Shown here: in pieces, positions 1-9,430 of the stretch | How the letters are laid out: every line of letters starts with the position of its first letter | Position numbering within the stretch: the first letter of the stretch is position 1 | Assembly (NCBI GenBank): GCA_025809375.1 | Contig: CP099514.1 | Coordinates: forward strand, 2,593,528 to 2,657,527 | From: Bacillus zhangzhouensis | GTDB taxonomy: Bacteria > Bacillota > Bacilli > Bacillales > Bacillaceae | DNA: 64,000 nt | Reading direction: 5' to 3' | Notes under the pieces: generated by a model | The model's input: only the letters and a program-made list of their open reading frames with translations | The model's database searches: none | What the model was told of the DNA's origin: nothing | Program-made: the position numbers and the translations under genes

Positions 1-255
1 TTCAAGTGTATTTGCCGTTTGATCAAGCTGATTGCTGACATCTGTTAATAGATCAGACATTTTGATAAATGAAGGCTTAAGCTGTTCGTATTGATCAGCA
101 AATGCTTCACTAGAAGCACCTTCCCACATTCCTTTTAAATCAGTGATCATTCTATTTAGACGATCAACTTGGTTTAACACTTCTTGACTTTCAACACCAT
201 ATTGCTTAGCGGTCGCTCTTAGTTCTTCTGGGGTTACGCGAATAATTCCTGACAT
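1..255 (-). CDS. yukE: YukE, WXG100 (ESAT-6-like) type VII secretion protein, C-terminus outside window
   Basis: The reading frame starts at an ATG (255) behind GGGAGG/GAGG and runs off the left edge after 85 codons, so only the last dozen or so residues are missing. It reads MSGIIRVTPEELRATAKQ and carries the WXG turn (MWEG, about residue 43) between two helices, which is the hallmark of WXG100 proteins of about 97 residues. These are secreted as helical-hairpin dimers by the type VII (Yuk/Yue, ESX-like) machinery, whose genes should follow beyond the edge. A good sigma-A promoter lies at 323-352. Sequence match to B. subtilis YukE from memory is near identity. Confidence 0.93.
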   Translation of the reverse strand, partial: MSGIIRVTPEELRATAKQYGVESQEVLNQVDRLNRMITDLKGMWEGASSEAFADQYEQLKPSFIKMSDLLTDVSNQLDQTANTLE

Positions 256-322
256 ATTCCTCATTACCTCCCGTGCATAGCCGCCATATAATGGGCTAAT
301 CCACTTATTTTTTGACGTTATT

Positions 323-352
323 ATTATAAAAACATAAATGATACACAGTCAA
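323..352 (-). promoter_or_regulatory. sigma-A promoter of yukE
   Basis: On the minus strand TTGACT (352-347) and TATAAT (328-323) are separated by 18 bases, about 70 bases upstream of the yukE start. The rest of 256-656 holds the divergent yukE/adeR regulatory region and no convincing gene. Confidence 0.7.
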
Positions 353-656
353 ACAAATCTGTTTTTATTTTACAAAATGAGTCTATAGAATTACTGTTTT
401 TTCGCTCTTTATCTAGTATTTAACAGTTTTTTGATCATATATTCTTAATAAGTATTCACCCGCTTCATTGAACCTTTCCACCTATTGATTTTTTACTACG
501 TTATTATTGTACTATTTCTTCATTGTGCTTCAACATCCATTTGCTTGCTTCTCGCTCTTTGTTTTTTTAAGTTTATGGCAGTTTTTTATTGATTTACGTA
601 CCTCATTCTCTTCATAATATAAGTACGTGAAATATTCGAAAAAGCAGGGGTTTTTT

Positions 657-1886
657 ATGGCAAAAAAGACAGATCCGTTTAAGTATAGTCTTGATCGTTT
701 AGAGGATGTGGCAGACCAAATTAGTGATGTGCTCAATTGCCCTATTACTATAGAAGATACTCATCATCGATTATTGGCATACAGCACACACAATGATTTC
801 ACTGATCCCGCCAGAACTTCAACCATTATCTCCCGCAGGGTACCGGAAAAAGTCATCAATCGGCTTTGGAAGGACGGCATCATTCCTACACTCCTTCAAA
901 CAGACGAACCGCTTCATGTCCCTCAAATTGCAGAGGTGGGTTTATCTAGCAGGGTCGCCATTTCCATCTGGAAGGATAAAGAAGTGCTTGGATTTATTTG
1001 GGCGATTGAATCCGCACAGCCATTTTCAGAAGAAGAAATGGACCTTCTCAAAATGGCAGCACATGCTGTTAAAAACAAATTACTCAATTTACAAATTCGA
1101 AAAACGAAAACAGAGGAACGCAATCAGGAGCTTTTCTGGAAGATGCTCACGGGTCATATTCATGAAAAGGATGAGATGCTTGACCTATTTTTAAGACTTG
1201 GCATCAGATGTCCAGACACATATGCCATCATCATCTTCCGTCTTCCTGACGAACTCACAGAGGAGACAGAAAAAAAGCTGTCCTATCTGCTTGAAACAAC
1301 ACAGCAAGTACAGGTACTGTTAACGACTGTTGATTTTCACGAATTCATTATTCTTGTTTCACCAAAAACAGAACATCCGCTTCAAGATATTAAACAATTC
1401 ACAAGCGGCATGCTGCAGCAGCTTGCAGACCGGTATCATATTCAGCATGTTCAGGCAGCGATTGGAGGAATTTACGATAACATCTCTCAAATTCAGCCTT
1501 CCTATAAAGAAGCACTGGCTGTATTAAAGACGAAAGAACGTTTTCCAGTTGAAACAGAACGTTTAAACAGCTTTTCTGAACTAGGCATTTATCAATATCT
1601 TGATGTGCTTGCTGAGAAGCGAAAGGGCTCTTCTTACTCCAGTTACTCTTTATCGAAGCTGGAGGATTACGACCTGAGGCATCATTCCAACCTCGTCGAA
1701 ACCCTTGAACGGTTTATTGACTGTGACAGCAATGCTAATATTGCCGCAAAGCAATTGAACATCCATATTAATACTTTGAATTATCGATTAAAACGGATTA
1801 CAGACATCGCAGAAATTGATTTAAAAAACATGAATGAGAAAATGACCATATACCTTGATATGAAGCTAAAAAACGTCCATTTGTGA
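657..1886 (+). CDS. adeR: AdeR, PucR-family activator of alanine dehydrogenase
   Basis: A cytoplasmic DNA-binding regulator of about 409 residues. In B. subtilis AdeR activates ald in response to alanine. The C-terminal 60 residues form the PucR/CdaR helix-turn-helix (SNANIAAKQLNIHINTLNYR) typical of the family, preceded by a GGDEF-like regulatory region and an N-terminal sensor region. I chose the ATG at 657, six bases after AGGGG; a GTG at 627 is in frame but lacks a ribosome site. It lies directly upstream of and parallel to ald, as expected for a dedicated regulator. A hairpin at its stop separates the two transcripts. Confidence 0.88.
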   Translation: MAKKTDPFKYSLDRLEDVADQISDVLNCPITIEDTHHRLLAYSTHNDFTDPARTSTIISRRVPEKVINRLWKDGIIPTLLQTDEPLHVPQIAEVGLSSRVAISIWKDKEVLGFIWAIESAQPFSEEEMDLLKMAAHAVKNKLLNLQIRKTKTEERNQELFWKMLTGHIHEKDEMLDLFLRLGIRCPDTYAIIIFRLPDELTEETEKKLSYLLETTQQVQVLLTTVDFHEFIILVSPKTEHPLQDIKQFTSGMLQQLADRYHIQHVQAAIGGIYDNISQIQPSYKEALAVLKTKERFPVETERLNSFSELGIYQYLDVLAEKRKGSSYSSYSLSKLEDYDLRHHSNLVETLERFIDCDSNANIAAKQLNIHINTLNYRLKRITDIAEIDLKNMNEKMTIYLDMKLKNVHL

Positions 1887-1912
1887 AATTTCACAAAGAG
1901 GCGTTTTTTTAT
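1872..1912 (+). terminator. Terminator of adeR
   Basis: An imperfect stem (AACGTCC..TTTGTG pairing with CACAAA..GGCGTT) followed by seven T; it overlaps the last codons of adeR. Confidence 0.65.
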
Positions 1913-1996
1913 TTTTTATTTCAACCGAAGAATTTTCTAAACTTTCAGGATACACTAGACATACAATATCAATAGATAAGCATAGGAGGAATAAAC

Positions 1997-3133
1997 ATGA
2001 TCATCGGCATTCCGAAAGAAATTAAGAACAATGAAAACCGAGTGGCATTAACACCAGGAGCAGCTTCTCAATTGCTTTCAGCTGGACATCAGATTTTAAT
2101 TGAAACAAACGCTGGTTCTGGGAGCGGATTCACTGATGACGATTATGTATCTGTTGGTGCAGAGATTCTTGATCAGGCGAAAGATGTATGGGCATCTTCT
2201 GATATGATCATGAAGGTAAAAGAACCATTACCTGAGGAATATCCTTATTTCAGAGAAGGACTCATCTTATTTACGTACCTGCATCTAGCCGCAGAACCCT
2301 CCTTAGCTGAAGCATTAAAACAAAAAGGCATTACAGCCATTGCTTATGAAACAGTAACGGACGGAAAATCACTCCCTCTTCTCACACCTATGTCGGAAGT
2401 AGCAGGCAGAATGGCCGCTCAAATTGGTGCACAATTTTTAGAAAAGCCAAAAGGCGGAAAGGGTATTTTACTTGCAGGTGTACCAGGAGTTTCAAGAGGA
2501 AAGGTCACCATTATTGGCGGCGGTGTTGTTGGAACAAACGCTGCGAAAATGGCGATCGGACTTGGCGCAGATGTCACCCTGATTGATGTAAACGCAGAAC
2601 GCCTGCGTCAGCTGGACGACCAATTTGGCCATCAAATGAAAACGTTAATGTCGAATCCTGTCAACATTGCAGATTCAGTCAGTGAGGCAGACCTTCTCAT
2701 TTGTGCTGTGCTGATTCCTGGTGCCAAAGCACCAACGCTTGTGACAGAAGAAATGGTGAAACAAATGAAACCTGGTTCTGTCATTGTAGATGTAGCGATT
2801 GATCAAGGAGGCATTGTCGAAACCATTGATCATATCACAACCCATGATCAGCCTACTTATGAAAAACACGGCATTTTACATTATGCTGTCGCCAACATGC
2901 CAGGCGCGGTTCCGCGGACATCAACTGTTGCGTTAACGAATGTCACTGTTCCATATGCACTGCAAATTGCCAATAAAGGCGCTGCAAAAGCCATTAGAGA
3001 AAACAATGCCATCGCAGAAGGTGTCAATGTCATAAATGGACATATCACGTACGAAGCCGTCGCTCGTGATCTCGGCTATGATTATGTACCTGTCAGCAAA
3101 GCCATCGACGCCTCTTTTATGACCGAAGCTTAA
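1997..3133 (+). CDS. ald: Alanine dehydrogenase (NAD)
   Basis: Converts L-alanine to pyruvate, ammonia and NADH, letting alanine serve as carbon and nitrogen source; in B. subtilis it is needed for normal sporulation. The protein has the usual length of 378 residues. It starts [20 protein letters not shown], shows the expected catalytic Lys75 and His96, an NAD-binding GGGVVG at 174-179 and Asp269. The start follows AGGAGG by seven bases. The gene is monocistronic between hairpins and directly downstream of adeR, its presumed activator. No defect is visible. Confidence 0.96.
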   Translation: MIIGIPKEIKNNENRVALTPGAASQLLSAGHQILIETNAGSGSGFTDDDYVSVGAEILDQAKDVWASSDMIMKVKEPLPEEYPYFREGLILFTYLHLAAEPSLAEALKQKGITAIAYETVTDGKSLPLLTPMSEVAGRMAAQIGAQFLEKPKGGKGILLAGVPGVSRGKVTIIGGGVVGTNAAKMAIGLGADVTLIDVNAERLRQLDDQFGHQMKTLMSNPVNIADSVSEADLLICAVLIPGAKAPTLVTEEMVKQMKPGSVIVDVAIDQGGIVETIDHITTHDQPTYEKHGILHYAVANMPGAVPRTSTVALTNVTVPYALQIANKGAAKAIRENNAIAEGVNVINGHITYEAVARDLGYDYVPVSKAIDASFMTEA

Positions 3134-3140
3134 ACAACTG

Positions 3141-3166
3141 CCCGTCCTATTCATGGTCGGGTTTTA
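3141..3166 (+). terminator. Terminator of ald
   Basis: CCCGTCC and GGTCGGG flank a seven-base loop and are followed by TTTTATT. The right end nearly touches the BirA operator of bioY. Confidence 0.65.
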
Positions 3167-3197
3167 TTGTAAACCCAAAATAAAAACAAGTTGACAA
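3167..3197 (+). promoter_or_regulatory. BirA operator of bioY
   Basis: TTGTAAAC (3167-3174), 15 bases, GTTGACAA (3190-3197): an inverted repeat matching the known Gram-positive biotin operator form TTGTNAAC-N14-16-GTTNACAA. The right half contains the -35 hexamer, so holo-BirA bound here would block RNA polymerase. Confidence 0.78.
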
Positions 3198-3219
3198 AAA
3201 TCCTTCTTCCCCTTAATCT
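3191..3219 (+). promoter_or_regulatory. sigma-A promoter of bioY
   Basis: TTGACA at 3191-3196, 17-base spacer, TAATCT at 3214-3219. The -35 is consensus and embedded in the BirA operator; the -10 is moderate. Confidence 0.65.
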
Positions 3220-3249
3220 ATTTGTACAGATAAGACAGGGGGAAACATC

Positions 3250-3846
3250 ATGCAAAAGAAGACAAGAACTGCTGACTTTGTGCTAGTCGGAATGTTTGCT
3301 GCACTCATGGCTATCGGAGCCAATATTACATCCATTGTCCCGTTTTTACAGGTCGGCGGAATTCCACTTACGATGCAGCCGTTTTTTTGTGTGCTTGCTG
3401 GTCTCTTACTCGGCAGACGGCTTGGCGCATTAGCTATGATTGTCTATGCTTTGGTTGGAATTGCTGGTGCACCTGTATTCGCCCAGTTCTCTGCGGGTTT
3501 TGGGGTCATTTTAGGCAAAAGCGGCGGCTTTGTATTATCGTACATCCCTGCTGCCTGGCTTGCCGGATTCATTCTAGAGAATAGAAAAAACCCTGGCTTT
3601 GGCCGCTTTTTGCTTGCAGCCATTGCAGGTACAACCGTGATGTATGTGATCGGAACGACCTATACATACCTCGCATTAAATGTATGGCTTAATGCACCGA
3701 TTTCCTATCGAACCACGTGGTTCTTTATGATTTGGTTTATGGTGAAAGACTACGGATTGACCATATTACTTGCGATGCTGGCTCCTAAAATTTATCGCTC
3801 TGTTTCAAAAGCCACATCCTTTCGAAAAAATGAAGCAGTATCATAG
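3250..3846 (+). CDS. bioY: BioY biotin transporter (substrate-binding membrane component)
   Basis: An integral membrane protein of 198 residues with about six hydrophobic segments, the usual BioY length. It starts MQKKTRTADFVLVGMFAALM and carries the BioY signatures PLTMQPFFCVLAGLLLGRRLG and VYALVGIAGAPVFA. BioY is the S component of energy-coupling-factor transporters and takes up biotin with the shared EcfAA'T module encoded elsewhere. It corresponds by position to B. subtilis yuiG. Biotin control through BirA is supported by the operator over its promoter. The start follows AGGGGGAAA. Confidence 0.93.
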   Translation: MQKKTRTADFVLVGMFAALMAIGANITSIVPFLQVGGIPLTMQPFFCVLAGLLLGRRLGALAMIVYALVGIAGAPVFAQFSAGFGVILGKSGGFVLSYIPAAWLAGFILENRKNPGFGRFLLAAIAGTTVMYVIGTTYTYLALNVWLNAPISYRTTWFFMIWFMVKDYGLTILLAMLAPKIYRSVSKATSFRKNEAVS

Positions 3847-3852
3847 AAAAAA

Positions 3853-3888
3853 GAGCCTGTCTTTGAAGTGAACAGACACGGGTTTTTA
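3853..3888 (+). terminator. Hairpin after bioY
   Basis: TGTCT...AGACA stem with flanking CC/GG and a following T run, a few bases after the bioY stop. Confidence 0.55.
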
Positions 3889-3899
3889 GACAGCTTTTG

Positions 3900-3933
3900 A
3901 GGCATGAGTTCGATATGTATCGGACTCATGCCT
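3900..3933. terminator. Long perfect hairpin downstream of bioY
   Basis: AGGCATGAGT pairs perfectly with ACTCATGCCT and the stem continues with CGAT/ATCG inside. On the plus strand it is followed by TTTTAGTTTT, so it may act as a second terminator or a terminator for the decayed minus-strand gene next to it. Confidence 0.6.
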
Positions 3934-3946
3934 TTTAGTTTTGCCT

Positions 3947-4424
3947 TTATTCGTGTTGATTGTAGTAATCAATATATTGTTCAAGTAGCTCTACCTATCA
4001 AGCATATAGCGATAGTAGTCTGATGTCGGAATGAACTCGAATTCTTGGACGAATGGCAGGCGCCGCTGGAAGTAAGGGGCTTGCTCACAGTCTGCTTCGT
4101 TCAGGTAAAAGCCTAGATGTTGGCTTCCAGCACACTTTTCACCACCCAAGGGATGTGCCTCAACGAAAATACGGTCATAGTCAGATTTATCGATGCCGCC
4201 TTGGATATCAAGGTCTGTTACCACTGCAATTTCTACTTTTCCAATAGTCATCTGGGTATATCGATAGGTAGAATTTCTTCAGGCTGGATGGTAAAAAAAT
4301 CCGTCACCACAAAGTATAGATGTTCGCAGATATTCTACGCTCTTCATCATCTTTCACTATTACATACTGGGCTTCTTTCTTGACATTGATATAGCGGTGA
4401 CATGTCCCAACTTCCCCTTTTCAT
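3947..4424 (-). pseudogene. Broken gene of unknown function with at least three frameshifts
   Basis: Conceptual joining of three frames gives one protein-like sequence of about 155 residues. The order is KGEVGTCHRYINVKKEAQYV (frame shift near 4310), VVTDFFTIQPEEILPIDIPR (shift near 4252), MTIGKVEIAVVTDLDIQGGI through HLGFYLNEADCEQAPYF to YYRYMLD (shift near 3994), and VELLEQYIDYYNQHE ending at TAA 3947-3949. The only long intact piece is 86 codons. The pieces are compositionally protein-like and abut in order, which argues for one decayed gene rather than chance frames. No start or ribosome site is visible; it begins directly after the yuiF terminator. I do not recognise the family. Confidence 0.5.
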
Positions 4425-4433
4425 AGCATAATC

Positions 4434-4480
4434 AAAAAAGCTTATAGCGAAAAACACCATTGTTTTCTCTACAAGCTTTT
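4434..4480 (-). terminator. Terminator of yuiF
   Basis: On the minus strand AAAAGCTTGTAG pairs with CTATAAGCTTTT (one mismatch), with an inner GAAAACA/TGTTTTTC stem, followed by six T. Confidence 0.8.
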
Positions 4481-4484
4481 CATT

Positions 4485-5813
4485 TTAAAGAATAATCGCC
4501 GCCAGCCAGCCGAACAGAACAAGCGGAATATTATAATAGATAAAAGTCGGGACACAAGTTCCCCAAATGTGGTGATGCTGTCCATCCATATTCAATCCAG
4601 ATGTTGGTCCAAGCGTACTGTCACTTGCAGGTGAACCCGCATCTCCAACAGCCGCAGCCGAGCCAATAATGGCAATGGTAGCCATTGGACTAAATCCTAA
4701 GTGTAAGCAAAGTGGAACAAAGATGGTTGTAATAATCGGAATCGTTGCAAAGGATGATCCGATCCCCATTGTCACAAGCAGGCCAACGAGCAGCATTAAA
4801 ATCGCTGCAAAGCTGTGGCTGTTGCCGATAAATTGGGAAGATGCTTTGACAAGAGATTCAATGTCTCCTGTTTTTGTTAAAACGTTGGCAAATCCAGCCG
4901 CAACAAGCATGACAAAACCGATAAATGCCATCATATTCATTCCAGATGTAATGAGTTCATCTGCTTCATTGCGTTTCATCATTCCAGTCACAAACAGGAC
5001 AAACAGTCCTGCGAGTGCACCGAAGATCATTCCTTCCACACCAAGGCTTTGCGATAGATAAAGCTGGACAATCAATGAAACGAGAATAGCAAGACCGGCA
5101 AAGAATAAGCTTTTTTTCGTATAAGCCGATTTCTCTACGTCTGCAATTTCACGATCCTCATATCCCTTTGGCTTTCGATACACAAAAATGGAAACGATTA
5201 ATCCAAGAACCATACCCGCAACAGGAATCAGCATTGCATATGGAATATCTGCTAAGTCTACAGTCAGACCCGCTTCCTTCATATTGTCACGAAGCATTCC
5301 GTGGAAAATCTGTCCAAAACCGACTGGAAGTAATATATAGGGTGCAGTGAGTCCGAAGGTCATGACACACGCGAGCAGTCTGCGGTCAATCTGAAGCTCG
5401 TTAAACACCTTTAATAACGGCGGAATTAAGACTGGGATAAAGGCAATATGAACAGGAACGACGTTCTGTGAAAAACAGGATACGATCAAAATGACAAGAA
5501 TGATAAGCACTTTTGATTGTGTTTTCCGTCTTGAATCGCCTTCTTTTCCTAGAAGCTTCACAGCTCCTTCAACCATGGCATCTGGAAGACCTGTTTTCGT
5601 CAGTGCCGCAGCAAATGCTCCTAATAGCGCATAACTAATCGCCACTGTTGCATTTCCTCCGAGTCCGTCCGTAAAGGCGTCCACTGTTCCACCCAAGCCT
5701 AATCCACCTGCAAGTCCGCCAGCTAAAGCGCCTATTGCCAGCGCAATCACAACATTGACCCTCAGCAAGCTTAATATCAACATGAAAATAACCGCTAAAA
5801 CAACTGCATTCAT
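4485..5813 (-). CDS. yuiF: YuiF, NhaC/GntP-like membrane transporter, probable amino acid permease
   Basis: A polytopic membrane protein of 442 residues with about 11-12 hydrophobic segments, beginning MNAVVLAVIFMLILSLLRVN. The motif SAAAVGDAGSPASDSTLGPT near the C-terminus is typical of the Na+/H+ antiporter-like family to which B. subtilis YuiF belongs. I recall that homologues have been proposed as histidine or other amino acid transporters, but substrate cannot be read from sequence. The ATG at 5813 follows TGGAGG by seven bases; an upstream in-frame start (5882) has no ribosome site. A sigma-A promoter is at 5873-5901 and a strong terminator follows, so it is a single-gene unit. Confidence 0.85.
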   Translation of the reverse strand: MNAVVLAVIFMLILSLLRVNVVIALAIGALAGGLAGGLGLGGTVDAFTDGLGGNATVAISYALLGAFAAALTKTGLPDAMVEGAVKLLGKEGDSRRKTQSKVLIILVILIVSCFSQNVVPVHIAFIPVLIPPLLKVFNELQIDRRLLACVMTFGLTAPYILLPVGFGQIFHGMLRDNMKEAGLTVDLADIPYAMLIPVAGMVLGLIVSIFVYRKPKGYEDREIADVEKSAYTKKSLFFAGLAILVSLIVQLYLSQSLGVEGMIFGALAGLFVLFVTGMMKRNEADELITSGMNMMAFIGFVMLVAAGFANVLTKTGDIESLVKASSQFIGNSHSFAAILMLLVGLLVTMGIGSSFATIPIITTIFVPLCLHLGFSPMATIAIIGSAAAVGDAGSPASDSTLGPTSGLNMDGQHHHIWGTCVPTFIYYNIPLVLFGWLAAIIL

Positions 5814-5872
5814 GGTGAAACCTCCAAAATCCTTTAGTTTACTAATGTAGTAGATAATTAAAGTACCAACGT

Positions 5873-5901
5873 ATGTTACCATAGAAAAAAAACTTCGTCA
5901 A
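5873..5901 (-). promoter_or_regulatory. sigma-A promoter of yuiF
   Basis: TTGACG (5901-5896), 17 bases, TAACAT (5878-5873) on the minus strand. It leaves a leader of about 50 bases with no T-box or other riboswitch structure visible. Confidence 0.6.
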
Positions 5902-5919
5902 ATGGCATATGTCCTACAT

Positions 5920-5948
5920 AAAAAAAGCCCTGCCATCCGGCAGAGCCT
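5920..5948 (-). terminator. Terminator of pepA
   Basis: GGCTCTGCC-GGAT-GGCAGGGC followed by seven T on the minus strand, right after the pepA stop. Confidence 0.85.
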
Positions 5949-5954
5949 TCTCCT

Positions 5955-7445
5955 TTATTTCTTTCCTTCAAATCGTTCCACAAATGTTGCAAGTGATCTC
6001 ACCATCACGCCTGTTGCCCCTGCTGGTCCAAAACATGAAGGTTTTTCTGTTGTAGCGGTTCCTGCAATATCTAAGTGAACCCAAGGTGTGTCCTCTGCGA
6101 ATTCGCCAATAAAAGCCCCTGCCATGATCGCATGACCATCACGGCCTGGTGAGTTATTGAGGTCGGCCATTTTGCTGTTTCGTACTCGTTTCTTATCTTT
6201 TTCTGTGATTGGCAGCTGCCAAATCATTTCACCACATTCTTCTGATGCTTCTTTAAACTGAGCGTACAGCTCATCGTTATTGGTCATTGCGCCTGTTGTC
6301 TCATTTCCTAGCGCCACAATGACTCCGCCTGTTAATGTTGCCACATCTACAAGGACAGAGGCACCGTGCTGCTTCGCATATGTCACCCCATCTGCTAAAA
6401 CAAGCCGGCCTTCTGCATCCGTATTGAGCACTTCGATTGTTTTACCGCTTAGTGACACAATCACGTCATCCGGCTTCATAGCGTCTGCGGAAATCATATT
6501 ATCGGTTGAAGCAATGACCGCAATGACATTTTGCTCTGGGCGAAGTTCTCCGATGATTTCCATTGCGCCTAGAACAGAGGCTGAGCCGCCCATATCTGTT
6601 TTCATGCCAACCATACTCGCTCTTGGCTTTAAAGAATAGCCGCCGGTATCATACGTGATGCCTTTACCGACAAGACCGATAACGTCTGTCCATTCTTCCT
6701 TGCCTTGATATTTCAATATGATGAGTTTTGGCGGTTCTGTTGATCCTCTATTGACGGCTAAAATACCGCCCATTCCTAGCTCTTCCATTTGTTCTTTATC
6801 TAAAATTTCAATCTCAAATTCATATTTATAGGCAAGCTCTGCCGCATACGAAGCCAGATCAGAGGATGTGAGCATGTTCGGCGGCATATTCACAAGGGTA
6901 CGGGCCGAATTGACTGACTGTCCGTATACTTCGCCAACTTTTAGACTCGCTTGAATTTCAGCTGTATCATGCTCCGTCGTTGCATAAACAAACTCGATGA
7001 AGCGATCCGGTTCATTTGTTTTATGTTTAAAATCCTGTAATTCATATGTAGCTAAAAGGCAGCTTTCAGAAAGGGCATGGGCTGCATCTTGTGCAGGCAG
7101 ATCCTTCCCAATAAACGTATCCAGCAAGACAGAAACTGCTTGCCTTTTTTCTTGATGTAGCTTTTTAAATAAATGGGCAAACACTTCTTTTGCCTCTTCA
7201 AACGTGTAATCTGATTCCTTCCCAAGCCCGACAAAATAAATGCGTTTGATGCCTGTTTCAGGGGATGGGAAAAACTTTGAAAGCTGATTTCGTTTGGATG
7301 AAATGTCGCCTTCTTTTAATAATTCAGTGATTCTTCCTTCAAGTAATTCATCCATTGCTTTTGCTTTTCCTGATAATTGGCTCTTTTGAAAAAGTCCGAT
7401 CGCCAGTGTATCTTTATGCTCCAATTCATTTGTCGAGAAAAACAT
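5955..7445 (-). CDS. pepA: Leucyl aminopeptidase, M17 family
   Basis: A cytosolic metallo-aminopeptidase of 496 residues that removes N-terminal residues from peptides. The C-terminal catalytic half carries the M17 signature NTDAEGRL (metal-binding Asp and Glu) and the metal/catalytic region [19 protein letters not shown]. This reads TYDTGGYS where most M17 enzymes have TFDSGG(I)S, a deviation that I believe is shared by the B. subtilis orthologue YuiE. The ATG at 7445 is preceded by AAGGAG at 12 bases; an ATG at 7475 extends the frame but has no ribosome site. Single-gene unit with its own terminator. Confidence 0.93.
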   Translation of the reverse strand: MFFSTNELEHKDTLAIGLFQKSQLSGKAKAMDELLEGRITELLKEGDISSKRNQLSKFFPSPETGIKRIYFVGLGKESDYTFEEAKEVFAHLFKKLHQEKRQAVSVLLDTFIGKDLPAQDAAHALSESCLLATYELQDFKHKTNEPDRFIEFVYATTEHDTAEIQASLKVGEVYGQSVNSARTLVNMPPNMLTSSDLASYAAELAYKYEFEIEILDKEQMEELGMGGILAVNRGSTEPPKLIILKYQGKEEWTDVIGLVGKGITYDTGGYSLKPRASMVGMKTDMGGSASVLGAMEIIGELRPEQNVIAVIASTDNMISADAMKPDDVIVSLSGKTIEVLNTDAEGRLVLADGVTYAKQHGASVLVDVATLTGGVIVALGNETTGAMTNNDELYAQFKEASEECGEMIWQLPITEKDKKRVRNSKMADLNNSPGRDGHAIMAGAFIGEFAEDTPWVHLDIAGTATTEKPSCFGPAGATGVMVRSLATFVERFEGKK

Positions 7446-7762
7446 ATCTATCACACGCTCCTTAATGAACTCCATTTTTCACATTGTACCTTCTATTATA
7501 TCAAAATATGCGTTCCTATACGATCATTGCCAGTCTGTCTTTACTTGATAAACATTGATATTTTCACACGCGGAAGGGCATCATGAAAAAGCGGCGGAAA
7601 CCTGAGCAGTCTGTCCGTATTCTCGTCGTTCCACATCTACTTTCTTTAATGTTATAATAAACATGGACTTGGCAGCATTTTTTACTGCTATCATTTTTTC
7701 ATCATACTAGGTTTTTTAGTCCATCATTTCGCACGATATTTTTTCTTAAGAGAGGATGTTTC

Positions 7763-8245
7763 TTGTTCATGGGCGTACTGACGAATTTTCCGCTGCTTGC
7801 CAGCCTAGCAGCCATCTTTTTTGCACAATTTGTAAAAGTACCGATTCAATTTATCATTTCTAGACGACTAGATTGGTCGCTCATTACAAGCACAGGCGGA
7901 ATGCCAAGTTCACACTCAGCAGCAGTAACAGCACTCTCCACAGCAGTGGCTTTAGAGCACGGGCTAGGAACATCAATTTTTGCTATTTCCGCCGTCTTTG
8001 CCATTATTACCATGTTTGATGCGACAGGCGTTCGCAGACAGGCAGGAGAACAGGCGACTGTTCTCAACAAGCTCGTAACAGATTTTAACCGATTTGTTTC
8101 CGAAGCAAAGCATTTCCCAAATGCAGAAGAAAAAGAAAAACAAAAAAAATTAAAAGAGCTTCTGGGTCATAAGCCGATTGAAGTCTTTTTCGGCGGCTTA
8201 ACAGGGATTTTGCTGACACTCATCTTAGATTATTACTTCATGTAG
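7763..8245 (+). CDS. yuiD: YuiD, divergent PAP2/acid phosphatase-like membrane protein
   Basis: A small membrane protein of 160 residues with three or four hydrophobic segments, of the divergent PAP2 (vanadium haloperoxidase-related) family. It carries the family motif TSTGGMPSSHSAAVTALST, where the SxxSH elements correspond to the phosphatase core, and FDATGVRRQAGEQA. Its substrate is unknown. The start is probably the TTG at 7763, seven bases after AAGAGAGG; the ATG at 7769 is an alternative that is 13 bases away. It converges with yuiC on a shared perfect terminator. Confidence 0.88.
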   Translation: MFMGVLTNFPLLASLAAIFFAQFVKVPIQFIISRRLDWSLITSTGGMPSSHSAAVTALSTAVALEHGLGTSIFAISAVFAIITMFDATGVRRQAGEQATVLNKLVTDFNRFVSEAKHFPNAEEKEKQKKLKELLGHKPIEVFFGGLTGILLTLILDYYFM

Positions 8246-8250
8246 GAGCG

Positions 8251-8287
8251 AAAAAGCTTTGGACCTTAAACGGTCCAAAGCTTTTTT
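8251..8287. terminator. Bidirectional terminator between yuiD and yuiC
   Basis: Perfect 15-base stem AAAAAGCTTTGGACC with a six-base loop, with A tract before and T tract after, so it serves both converging genes. Confidence 0.92.
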
Positions 8288-8930
8288 ATTCTTTATTGGC
8301 TTGAAACTGCTGACGGAATACTTGCATCGATTCTGCTTCATTGAGCTGATTTAAATCTTTTTCCGTTAACGTCCCTTCACCCTTTTTGATGATATACACA
8401 TCGAGCACTTTTTTACCCCATTTTCTATACACATCATCAACAGTTTCATAGTATAAATCAAGCTTATGACCTTTAATGGCTTTCCCTGTATCTGCAACTA
8501 CACCGTAGCCATAGTTTGGGATAAACAGCACCGTTCCAATCGGAAAAACAGATGGGTCGGCTGCCACTGTTGAATATAAATCACGTTTCACTTTAACGCC
8601 TGAATATGTAATGCCATATGCATGATGTTCCTTCGTTTTGCCTGTTGATTCCACACCTGCTGTATAGCCGGTTGCAACAACCTTCTGCTTTGGGTAATCG
8701 TTCCAATTAAACGCTTCTTCGAGAGAAACTGCCCGCGAGTCTTCACTTTTGAGTGCCATCGTTTCCCTTTTTTGCTGCTGAAAAAAAGAAGATACTTGCT
8801 TGCCCGCATCGGTCTCCTTCACCCATGCAGCTAAATCACTTGGCTCGACTCCAGATAAGCCCGTAAAGCTTGTCAAAAGTGCAAGCATGAATAGGGCTGT
8901 CATGAACAATCGTTTCATCCATGTTTTCAT
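8286..8930 (-). CDS. yuiC: YuiC, 3D-domain cell-wall hydrolase-like protein
   Basis: A 214-residue exported protein with an N-terminal membrane or signal segment ([20 protein letters not shown]) and a C-terminal 3D domain named for its three aspartates ([20 protein letters not shown], around residues 138-160). B. subtilis YuiC is a stationary-phase survival-type lytic transglycosylase related to Rpf proteins, acting on peptidoglycan. A low-complexity charged linker joins the two parts. It ends in the terminator shared with yuiD. The start at 8930 is taken from the hydrophobic N-terminus; it follows GAGATG-type weak ribosome signals. Confidence 0.87.
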   Translation of the reverse strand: MKTWMKRLFMTALFMLALLTSFTGLSGVEPSDLAAWVKETDAGKQVSSFFQQQKRETMALKSEDSRAVSLEEAFNWNDYPKQKVVATGYTAGVESTGKTKEHHAYGITYSGVKVKRDLYSTVAADPSVFPIGTVLFIPNYGYGVVADTGKAIKGHKLDLYYETVDDVYRKWGKKVLDVYIIKKGEGTLTEKDLNQLNEAESMQVFRQQFQANKE

Positions 8931-9027
8931 CTCTATTTGTCACTCCTCTACCCTCTATTTGTTTCCAAACAAAATGGAAACTATGCAGAGAAGAAACAAA
9001 AAAACCCCTTGCATGTCCACAAGTGAG

Positions 9028-9348
9028 TTAAAACATTTGATACCCTCTTTTTCGAAGTGCATTAATGACAAAACCTGATGCTATTGCACCGATCAGGCCG
9101 CTTAATAAGATGATGATATCGGCCGCAGCGAGTGAGACGATTCGGTCTCCTATTCCTGAAAAAGCGGTGACAGGCTCTCTTACATAAGCGATCATTTTTT
9201 GATTGTTGATAATGAAAAGGCATACAATTGGATATAAAATAGCCATAATCCATGACATTCTCAGCAGCATATTGAGCAAAAAGCCAATGCCGAAGAATAA
9301 CACGAAAAATAAAATAACTGAAATGATAACGACTGGTAAACTGATCAC
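9028..9348 (-). CDS. yuiB: YuiB, small membrane protein
   Basis: A 106-residue protein with three strongly hydrophobic segments (residues about 1-35, 40-55 and 75-95), no known function, corresponding by position and C-terminus (RKRGYQMF) to B. subtilis YuiB. The GTG at 9348 is five bases after TGGAG, so I prefer it to the upstream ATG at 9378, which lacks a ribosome site. It is followed by yuiC in the same direction about 100 bases away, and yuiA precedes it, so the three may be co-transcribed. Confidence 0.78.
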   Translation of the reverse strand: MISLPVVIISVILFFVLFFGIGFLLNMLLRMSWIMAILYPIVCLFIINNQKMIAYVREPVTAFSGIGDRIVSLAAADIIILLSGLIGAIASGFVINALRKRGYQMF

Positions 9349-9430
9349 TTCATCTCCACCCCCCAAATATCCCATCATTAGTTTAACTTGGAAATAGAGA
9401 TGAAGTCAATCAATGGAAAAAGCAGATCAA

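Noticed and set aside
5814-5950. T-box leader before yuiF
   Set aside because: The leader is only about 50 bases and lacks the T-box sequence and specifier loop.
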